A stretch of 64,000 nt of DNA from assembly GCA_029339505.1 (NCBI GenBank), contig JAQISU010000164.1:124001-188000 (forward strand), read 5' to 3'. This stretch comes from Unio delphinus. Lineage: Eukaryota; Mollusca; Bivalvia; Unionida; Unionidae. The translations under genes were made by a program, and so were the position numbers. The first letter of the stretch is position 1. Each line of letters opens with the position of its first letter. Shown here in pieces: positions 54,600 through 64,000 of this stretch. The notes under the pieces were generated by a model. That model searched no databases. It was not told the DNA's origin and saw nothing but the letters and a program-made list of their open reading frames with translations.

Positions 54600-57359
54600 T
54601 AGGGATTCTTTCTACAATGATGAGGTGAATTCATCTCTGAATATACCCCGGTTATATTTCTCGGCGAATATGTTACACCAGCATCACAAAGAAATCGACT
54701 GTTATTCTACAAGAAAGCACTTGTTCGACTAACAGTTCTTTCGCGGCGACGAAAACGATCGTTTCAGACTTTATTCAGTGGTGTCATAAGTAAAATATTA
54801 ACTGAAATTAGTGGTTGACCCCCAGAACACGCAATAGCCGCATATGTAGATATCATCAAAATAAATATCTTCGGTGATTATTACAAGTTCTATCAGACAG
54901 AAAGGATAATTAGCTTGAGGTGTGTGTACGTAATGCATCCGATCAAGGTCGGTTTGCTAATAAATTATAATTAACAAAGCATAAGTATGTGACAGGACAT
55001 GAAACATTAATTGAAGCAAAAGACATGCAGATGAAATCAGTTTGAGATCTGTGTTGATGATAAAATACCAACGCGTGTATATGGTCCTAGATGCTATAGG
55101 TGGGCTTGCTAAGGCAAGAACGGTTGGTCTTGGTCTGGCACGAATCACAGTAACGACAACCATCATAAGTTCACCTGCTGTAATGTTTGTTGTCACTATA
55201 TTGATAATAACCAGTGTCTCTCCTGGAGCTAGCAAATTAATTTCAATACAATTACATTTACGAATACTTGTTTATTTAGATCTGCTTGCAGTGGCACAAA
55301 ATATTCTCAATACTCTTTTTAAACTGTTTTCGGTGGCTGTTGAGGATATAATAATTAGCATGGCCTAGTTTGACATTGTGTTACCTGAAATGTATAATAA
55401 CCCAAGGAAAAACATAAAAGCAAAGTCTAGTACTTTGCTTAAAATGAGAAATATAAATGCCAAAAACAAATATTATGGTGATCACTGACTTGAGCACAAT
55501 AGTGATTAACTGGCTATTGGCTGATTTTTACTTGTTAGTAAAAAGTCATAAAAGTCAAAGACTATTATTCGCTTTTTGCTGCTATATGTCTGTTTTTTTT
55601 TTTTTTGTTTTTTGTTTTTTTTTCATTTTTTGGTGCATATACTCGCACGTGAAGACGACATTAATAATCCTTATATCGTGGGGTGTACAAAGCGTGAAGT
55701 GACCGATATTGATGTCCAGAATCTAAATGCTTAGTAACACATTACTGCATGCCTATCCTAATTGAAAGCTAGAAATGCAAACCATTACATACATTTACAA
55801 TTTTTGACCATCTACGTCACTCGGGCTGCATCCAGGATCTCAAGCAGTAATTTATTGCTTTCTACATATTGTCCTAAATGTACATTCCAACTTAGGATCA
55901 CTTACCCTCACCCAGTGTGTATAGAGTTCAGGCTACAAGCAAGGTTACATAGGACCTAATGAAATAGACACTTTGGTTAGATACGTCTATCTGCATGTGG
56001 GCTTCGTCTTGGAATTTGTTTTCAGATATGTATTATTGCAAATCATCGTGTTATGATTGTTTTTGCTAAGTGCATGGACAGAGTTCAGAGTACAAGCAAA
56101 ATGACATGTTTTATACGAATATGTAGTATCCCTACCATATCACACCTTCCTAATCAGGTTTTATTTCCCAGTACGATCCGCCTCATATGGTGAGGCATCG
56201 TACAAAAGTAAGATTGCGTTCTCGCCATACATGACATGAAGTTAGCAAAAAATGTTTAAAACAATTAATTGAAACAGTATCAGCTTTGATCTCGCTCTTA
56301 ACAGGCAACACAAATGTAACATCATTAATATCTTGATAATAAAATACGATCATACTGATATAGCTGTGAGAGTATACCGTAATTATAAAATGCATAAGGT
56401 TAATCGATGGTTGTATTGTCATGTTCCCGTGCATTCCACGAATTTAAAGTGGATATGCCTCTTAAAATCTGCTCCAAGAATTACTACATTCCTTGTACAT
56501 GCCCTATCGCTGATATTCCATGCATTAGTAGTAATTATGGGTTATTATGTGACTAACATACAAAATTGAAAGAATTATTTAAATGAAAATGTGCCGGCTG
56601 CAAAAAGAAAATGATGATTTAATTTGTACGTGGTTGTCTTTAACTAGACTTCTTGGCTTAAACTGCTTGGTTTAATGTTCCAAGGCAGCATTTCTCGTAA
56701 GATTCATTTTCGTTCCTGATTTAGGAACATATCTTTTGTGACCTATTGCAAGAATTGTTACATCACTCATGACTGGTTGCAATATTTTTTATGCAGTTCT
56801 GCTCTAGACACTTCGAAAGTGTAACTTTGGAAAATGAGGCATATGTCTAAATTATCTTCACCGACATCGTCTCTGACATCTAGTCATTTGGTAAAGGTGT
56901 ACGTGCTTTGAAAATAGTACTAAAGTATCCATTTTCTTACGTCCCCAATTTGTTTTCATTACTTATAAGTAACATCCTAGATCACGATGCAACTAACTTT
57001 TGTTCCAGTTCAAATTCATGTTGCTAGTACGTTATAAAGTCGATTGTAATTTAATGGAGATAACGATAACAGAAACCAACATGAATCCGTGGTTAGAAAA
57101 AATGCACAAATTTTGTCTCTAGAATGTTCCGTAATTGCATAACAAAAAATGTTCAAACATAATAAATAAAATGATCAACTTTATATCCAAAAACATAAAT
57201 CCCTTTTATGTGCCAATAAGATGTGATACAAGCGACAAACATATTTCATTTTGGCTTGATATTCAGCAGCATAGACAAACAAGACGAAATAATGGATGAT
57301 ATTGATTACATAATACAGGGCTTGGTGGTTTTCGTACGGCTCTAAATAACAGACTGCTT
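54600..57359. other. Intergenic DNA, one unassigned open stretch
   Basis: A 108-codon + frame at 55042-55368 (SSPAVMFVVTILIITS, hydrophobic) and an overlapping 92-codon minus frame at 54957-55235 lie in a slightly GC-richer patch. I recognise no domain in either and do not call a gene. A poly-T/pyrimidine run is at 55592-55630. Confidence 0.35.
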
Positions 57360-57508
57360 AGTGCTCCTTGAAGCTTGGCGTATTATAAAATATTGTCAGA
57401 TTAGGATGATAGCGCTTCTTCAAGCCAGGCGTGTTATAAAATATTGTCAGATTTAGATGTTCGCGCTCCTTCAAAATGGGTATGTTGTAAAATATTGTCA
57501 GATTTGGA
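57360..57508 (+). repeat. Short tandem array, three units of about 57-60 bp
   Basis: The block GCTCCTTGAAGCTTGGCGTA + TTATAAAATATTGTCAGATT is repeated three times with changes. It runs into the dispersed duplication that follows. Confidence 0.75.
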
Positions 57509-57755
57509 TCCATATTCCAAACAGCCAGATAACTTATTATCTTGCATCGTCATTCACTAATTTATAAAGATATTATTGAGATATCATTCAGCAGTGGTTC
57601 AGAAACTAGTAATAAATATTGTAACTATGTTGTCAATGGTATCATTTACCAATCTGAAATATAACTTTTAATAAATAGTTGCTAATCCGTGTGCAAATAA
57701 TACGTGCACAAGAATAGTACCCAACACGTTAGGAAAAGTAATCTCGACAGACTAA
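57505..57755 (+). repeat. Dispersed duplication, copy 2
   Basis: Counterpart of 53379-53640 in the same orientation; see that entry. Confidence 0.62.
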
Positions 57756-57856
57756 CATATCAACATCGTTTAGAAAAATGCAAACTGACACATTCTTTTG
57801 TTGCACCGATACTTTTGATAAACCTCTATTATAAAATCAAAATCGAAACAGAAAAT

Positions 57857-58015
57857 CTCAGCATCAACATAACACTTGCAAGATGAAAATCCAGTAACAT
57901 ACTTCGTTTTTCTATAATGCTATTAAAAAAAATTTCCTCAGCATCAACATTACACTTGCAAGATGAAAATCCAGTAACATACTTCGTTTTTCTATAATGC
58001 TATAAAAAAATTCCC
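57857..58015 (+). repeat. 80-bp tandem duplication
   Basis: CTCAGCATCAACATAACACT through TTTTTCTATAATGCTAT is repeated once at a period of 80 bp with only a few differences. A recent local duplication. Confidence 0.92.
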
Positions 58016-58699
58016 TCATCAGGTTTCATCTCGCATATGACATTTGGTAGGATGGCATCATCAAACATTCAAACGATACTGGATCCATACCTCTGTTGTC
58101 ATATATAAGCCATTATTATAACAAAAAGTTACATGTAGCATGAGTGTCCATGCTTGGGTTATTCACTGGTAATTAGAGATCCGTGTCACTATCGTATATA
58201 ACTGTCCTTCTCTCAGGAGGACGTGAAACTGTTAATGACATGCTTGTGTTGTAATTAATATTGATTGTAAAATTACCACCCTGCATGAAAGTCCCTCCAA
58301 ATACAAAACCTAGCTGATAACCATGTGATGAAGTTTTAAGTTAACGATTTTTGGGAAAAGAAATGAAATATTCCGTGATTCTTGCTTTGTTGAATTTTCG
58401 GAAATTACTAGTTCATGTTTAGCATAATTTGTGAAACATCCATCGTCCAAAAGGCGTGATGTATGCATTGAGCAAGTACCCAGTGGGTAGTAAACATTGA
58501 CGAGTTTTGCTCTCCTACCTTTAAGAGTCAAGATGTTTCCTAACTTGTAGTCCATTTTCTTTGTGTCTTATCTTTATCGTTTTCTTTCTAAATCTTCTTT
58601 TTTGTTCAATGTCCTAAGGTGTTAGCGTTTGTTTAATCCGAAAATAACTCCATCAAGCCAAGCATAAAACAATAATGTTGCACCCTTTGAATAAAGTAG

Positions 58700-58800
58700 T
58701 AGCGCGTTGACACCTTGACTGAGACGACTGGTGTGAGATGACTAGACTGAGATGAGAAAAGTAAGGTTAGCAAAATAGCTAGATATCTCAAAATAGCTAG
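58700..58800 (-). repeat. Dispersed repeat, inverted copy of 33195-33300
   Basis: Its reverse complement shares AGCTATTTTGCTAACCTTAC and CTCAGTCTAGTCATCTCACA with 33195-33300. Probably the 3' part of a retroposed family. Confidence 0.7.
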
Positions 58801-58859
58801 ATGTCGCATAGGTGAGAAAAACATCTCCCATTCTGTATAAAAACAGTAGATTCTTGACT

Positions 58860-59915
58860 TTATTTACCCAACAGTCATAGTGTTCGCTCCATGACAATTG
58901 TAGGTTTTATCATTGTTTTTAAGTATAGTGTCAGCTATCTTTAATAGTTTCAACCGGTACTTAAGAACGCTCATACATCTTACTACTTTAATTGGCATTC
59001 TACCCAATTCATTATAGATAAAGTGTTTGGTGCATGTTTTGTAATCCCAAGAATATATTTGCAAAATGACGTATGTACAACTTCAATAGCTACTGCTTCG
59101 TGGAAATACGAGACTTCCAACCCTTAATTCATAATTGGTGCTATTTTAGTATCAACCTTTTGGAAAAGAATTTTTGTACACCGAACTGATTATGGCTAGT
59201 CTTTAAACTATAAAGTTGCTTTGACGTGTGCTGCTAGCGTTGTATGACACATATACCATGAATTTTTAGAAGAGAATATACAGACAAGCGATTTGTAATA
59301 AGATACTGACTTTTTTTTATCACGCAATCACCAAAATACAATTTTTCATTAGCAATTTTTGATTAGCAACCAAGTTATATGCGTACAACAGTGCAAATAA
59401 ATTGGCATATTCTAGTTTTGCATGTTATTTTGGTCAGGAATGTGTTTAGTTAAATCGTTAAGGAATAAAGAAAATAAAACTTGTGATAAAAGACAACCTT
59501 GCCGTACTCGAGCCAGGCAGTTAAATCATGATGTCAAAGCATTTGGCGTTTTCACACTAGCTTTGACATTTGCAGATAGGACTGGTAGTAGTATTTTACT
59601 TCTATTATGCTCATTTAGTAATTTATGATAAAGAAAGCTCCTGTCAATACGGTCAAATGTTTATTTTCTTCATAATCAACAAAAAGAATATAAAGTCTAC
59701 CTCGTCGTTTCATCAAATATTTACTTATCAATGTGCTTAGAGTACATATATTATCTACAGTGGAATAACCACTTCTAAACTCAGCTTGATTTAACCGAAA
59801 ATATCATTTACTTTTATCCAATTATTTATTGTCACATTTAAAATGGAGATAAATATTTTGTGAAGAACTGATTAAAGGCTAATCGCTCAATAATTTTCAG
59901 CCGTGGACCAACACT
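58860..59915 (-). pseudogene. Decayed LINE reverse transcriptase
   Basis: Minus-strand pieces are: NQAEFRSGYSTVDNI and YLMKRRGRLYILFVDYE (near 59690-59800); CLARVRQGCLLSQVLFSLFL followed by NDL (near 59445-59515); and YNELGRMPIKVVRCMSVLKY (58940-59010), a C-terminal block of such proteins. Frames change between pieces and the catalytic box region is scrambled. The family differs from the LINE at 19990-21490. Confidence 0.7.
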
Positions 59916-60268
59916 TTGGGAAGTTTTCACGATTAAATAATTTATTGAAAATATATAACAAGATATATACCGTAACTTTTCCAATGCTTTAAAAAATCAA
60001 TCAATTAGTCATCACTTTCACCTGATTTTTCCTCCTTTGTAATGTTTTATAGGATTTTTTTCTTTTTATTCAGTTATTTTATCCTAAAGATTTTTGCTGT
60101 GAATATTAGTTTTTTCGTTTAATTTAAAATTTTGGTCCGTCTCATACGGCTAGTTAAAGAACACATAAAAGTACTTGTATTATACGTTAATGTTAATTAA
60201 TCCACACGTGGTGCTTTTGCATTTTGAAAGTCTCCAGAAGGTTTTCGAGTTTTTACCTTAAATTGCTT

Positions 60269-60325
<57 letters not shown>
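60269..60325. repeat. (AAT)n microsatellite
   Basis: About 18 AAT units. The poly-Ile frame across it is an artefact. Confidence 0.96.
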
Positions 60326-60326
<1 letters not shown>

Positions 60327-60462
60327 GTCATTTCGTAGATTGTAGCCCTTATCTTGAATCGATGGTTCAGAGCGAGAGAGGGCATTCTGACATTTTCATA
60401 TTTAGTTAATAATAATGGATTATTAAAACATTATAGTATGTGTATGAAACAACAGCAAAAAC

Positions 60463-60656
60463 CGCTACGGTGGCCTAGTGGTTCGAGCGTCCGTCGCAGA
60501 AGCGAGAGGTCACGGGTTTGATCCCCGGCCGAGTCATACCAAAGACTTACAAAAATGGTACTAACAGCTGCCTCGCTCGGCGCTCAGCATTACGAGGTCA
60601 GTATTAGGACTGGTCGGCCTGGTGTCAGGATAATGTAACTGGGACATCATGCTGTT
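60463..60656 (+). repeat. tRNA-derived SINE, copy 4 (best preserved head)
   Basis: The tRNA-like head keeps a good A box (TGGCCTAGTGG, 60471-60481) and B box (GGTTTGATCCC, about 60514-60524), then GAGTCATACCAAAGACTTAC, AATGGTACTAACAGCTGCCT and GGTGTCAGGATAATGTAACT. It stops shortly after GGGACATCATGCTG, so the tail is missing. The intact RNA polymerase III boxes make this the copy most likely to have been active. Confidence 0.85.
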
Positions 60657-62515
60657 GTGTCAAATTTCTGTATAATCAGGTTTTTGAAGATTCTCTGATT
60701 CCTGGTTGCACATTCAAGATAAACTGGTCAGATACCCGGTATTTGACTATTGATAAGAAAACAGTTATGTTCCCAACAGCTTGACTTATCAACACTTTCC
60801 CTAGACCCACACTGTTTAATGAATTCCGTACTGATGCCACCCATTTTCTATTTCAAAATGTGGTATTATCTATTGATCTGTAAGGGTTTCTTCGCTGATT
60901 CACCATGTCCAAAATTATTTTATGTAAAAAAAAATAATTAACCTCAAATGAATTTCTTTACAAATTTAAGAGCAATCATTTAATAGTATTTCCTTCAATG
61001 CACACTAAAAGTAAGTTTAGATCTGTTATAGCTGATTTTAGCCCGTGGGCGACATGGACAGTGATCTAATGTGCCTGTTTTAGGAAAGGACGTGACTAAG
61101 GGCTTTTGATCAAGGAGTTGAGATAAAATCAAGTGACATGAGTTCTACTTACGATCATTATTTGAATTCTTGTGAAAGTTATGTCCCATTAGTTAATCTT
61201 AGCAATGCGTGAGTAAAAGTCACGTTCTATTATCTACAAGTGATGAGGTGAACGTCTTTGTAATGACAGGTGCGGCTTTTGCAATTAGTTATAATCCTAT
61301 AATTAAATTGAACTTAGATTGAACTTATTGACATTTTCTTGAAATATATCCTAAAATGTAAAGTATGCAATTCAACCACTACCGACGTTACAAATATTGT
61401 TTGGGTTGAAGTGTTAGCGCGTGTGTGTGTCTGTGTGTGTGTGCTTATTGCAACTTGAAAATAATATTAAGAGAAGCACTATTATGGATTGCATATACGC
61501 ACACGTTCAGGCAAATAGATATGTGAATATACAAATTTATCTTTGTGTGTGTACTTGTGTGCTCGTGTGAGTGCGTATTTATTTTCACGGGTCCTTGACA
61601 TAAAAAATATAGATATGCTTATCTATTTTTGTTTGTGAAAGATTTGTGCAAGAAACATTTTCGTGTATGATTTATAACAATATTATTTATATGGGAATTC
61701 TTTCGAAAGCTAGAAGCTTGCCGAAAAAGTCTTCCCTATAACAAAGAAATTTGAAAAATCAATATTTGTTTACAGACTTATTTTAGATAAATCAAATACC
61801 AATATGAATTATACATGTTTATTCACATCAATATTAAAGTATACTTGGTCAGTTCTAGTATTTATAGTTATTTCAACGACCATTTAATGTTTATAAAAAC
61901 AACAACAACGGAAATGGAATACAAGTGTGGCTGTGAACTGTGCGCTAACTTCAAATCGTTCTGATAATTTTATGGATGAATTTCTCTGCAGTAAAGAGTT
62001 GCGTGTTAATTTCGTCAAAATAGACAAAATAAATCAGATAGCAAAATATAAGTGTCCTAATTGTATGTCGATTTGCTGTATATATATGCACACACTAACA
62101 CACACACTGGTTTGTGGTGGGGTAGGGGAAGACAGTTATAAGGATCTTTGAAAGTTTCCATCAATAGCGGTAACCTTTGAGCCCTTCTGGGTATTATATA
62201 ACTAAATGTCAGCAAAGTATCTGTTTACATAACAACAATTGTCAGAAACCAAAGCAGTGACAGATTACAACTGTGTATTTTCAATTCTGTCAGACAAATA
62301 AATGCAAAAAAAACTTTGTTTTTGAAAATATGAATCTACACATTGATATATTATTTGTAAAAATCGGTAAATGTTTTAGATGTATCACAGTTATATCTTT
62401 TAAGTGAAAAAATTAAAATAAAACGATAGCAATTAAATATACGAAGTATTAAGACGTTTGGCGTTCTTTTCTGTAGTTGAGAATTATCCCATTAAAATGA
62501 TAATATCTCACACAC
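60657..62515. other. Intergenic AT-rich DNA
   Basis: No gene is recognised; GT-rich tracts lie near 61415-61450 and 61540-61570. Confidence 0.45.
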
Positions 62516-62680
62516 GTTCATTCATTCATTCATTCATTCGTTCGTTCGTTCGTTCGTTCGTTCGCTCGCTCGCTCGCTCGCTCGCTCATTCATTCATTCA
62601 TTCATTCATTCATTCATTCATTCATTCATTCATTCATTCATTCATTCATTCATTCATTCATTCATTCATTCATTCATTCA
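62516..62680. repeat. Compound tetranucleotide array TTCA/TTCG/CTCG/TTCA
   Basis: About five TTCA units pass into about six TTCG, then about six CTCG, then about 24 TTCA units, all in register. Ser-Phe-Ile-His frames across it are artefacts. Confidence 0.95.
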
Positions 62681-62896
62681 ACCCAAACAATATTTGTAAT
62701 GTCAGAAGTGGTTGAATTACATACTTTATATTTTAGAACATATTTCAAGCAAATGTCAAATCCAGAGATATTTCCTAATCGCACCTATATTCTTATAATA
62801 AAGAAACAAAAACAAAACCAGCCGTGTCAACATGCACACACGTTTATTAAAAATATCAAAGATAACCTTTATTTTGTTTGTTATGGTTATCTGCTT

Positions 62897-63004
<108 letters not shown>

Positions 63005-63248
63005 CAAAGGTTCACATTTATGATATAAAATGTCTAAACTTTGAGCAATAGTTAATTGCCCAGATACGTTTACCATTAGAATTCAACTCATACCGGATGT
63101 CGAACAATGGGGCATAGTTAGAATCTAAGTCATTTGCATGATCGTGAAACCGTTAATCCAATAAACTGACGTACTATTGGTCAGTTTGATGTCTAATTAG
63201 CTTCTTTGCGACAAAATGAATAAAAGCATGACGACCACCCAGAGATAG

Positions 63249-63257
63249 TATAAAAAG
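63249..63257 (+). promoter_or_regulatory. Candidate TATA box of the RBBP4-like gene
   Basis: TATAAAAAG lies 160 bp before the start codon, at a suitable distance for a short 5' UTR. Support is by motif only. A CTTTGAACAG acceptor-like word at 63371-63380 could instead mean a spliced 5' leader. Confidence 0.35.
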
Positions 63258-63399
63258 CAGTTACATATTTGATATCCGTAGATATTTTACTGAGCGTGAT
63301 TCTTGCCATGGGCATGTCAATTTGTCTTTAGAAACAAAACGACTTATTTTGAGGTACGTTTTTGTTTTTTCTTTGAACAGAAACGTACAATAGTTATAA

Positions 63400-64000
<601 letters not shown>

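Noticed and set aside
54203..54732. Three + strand frames
   Set aside because: They are shadows of the minus-strand LINE endonuclease fragment.
60463..60535. Possible tRNA gene
   Set aside because: A and B boxes are present, but the sequence continues into the SINE body shared with three other copies and the arms do not pair as a full tRNA. It is a SINE head.

Overview
The window looks like AT-rich nuclear DNA of an invertebrate animal. Genes have short exons with GT-AG introns, long introns crowded with repeats, and many microsatellites. A mollusc is my best guess, from the kinds of repeats and the divergence of the proteins, but this is an inference and not proven.

Three cellular genes are recognisable, all on the + strand. 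(1) The last eight coding exons of EIF2B3 (eIF-2B subunit gamma) lie between 1710 and 26153; the 5' exons are outside the window. (2) A complete four-exon SAMD15-like SAM-domain gene lies between 36422 and 42574. (3) The first 197 codons of an intronless RBBP4/RBBP7-like WD40 histone-binding protein start at 63409 and run off the window end.

Most of the rest is mobile DNA. EIF2B3 introns hold a tRNA-derived SINE, a 46-bp minisatellite split by a small inverted-repeat element, a decayed LTR with primer-binding site, a DIRS-like fossil, a CR1/L2-like LINE ending in a (TAA)n tail, and a complete hAT element (21743-24814) with 15-bp inverted ends and a perfect 8-bp target duplication. The first intergenic stretch (26154-36421) has two more hAT relics and a 5'-truncated LINE with a 15-bp target duplication. 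The second (42575-63408) holds the most striking object: a Ty3/Gypsy-type LTR retrotransposon (46024-52654) with two LTRs of 1652 bp that I read as identical, a 5-bp target duplication (GCTAG), a tRNA-Leu-type primer site, a polypurine tract and one intact 976-codon ORF. That ORF encodes Gag, protease and integrase but no reverse transcriptase or RNase H. Just after integrase, in another frame, there is a 17-codon remnant resembling the end of an RNase H domain. This implies that the parent element had integrase upstream of reverse transcriptase (Gmr1-like order) and that the RT-RNase H block was deleted. It inserted into a SINE that is itself one of four copies in the window.

Two short nonautonomous DNA-transposon families recur across the window. 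MITE-A (about 190-220 bp) has at least six copies. MITE-B (about 174 bp, hAT-type 8-bp duplications) has two copies, one nested in a MITE-A. Further LINE fragments lie at 53990-54565 (endonuclease) and 58860-59915 (reverse transcriptase). The remaining non-genic sequence is low-complexity or unrecognised AT-rich DNA.
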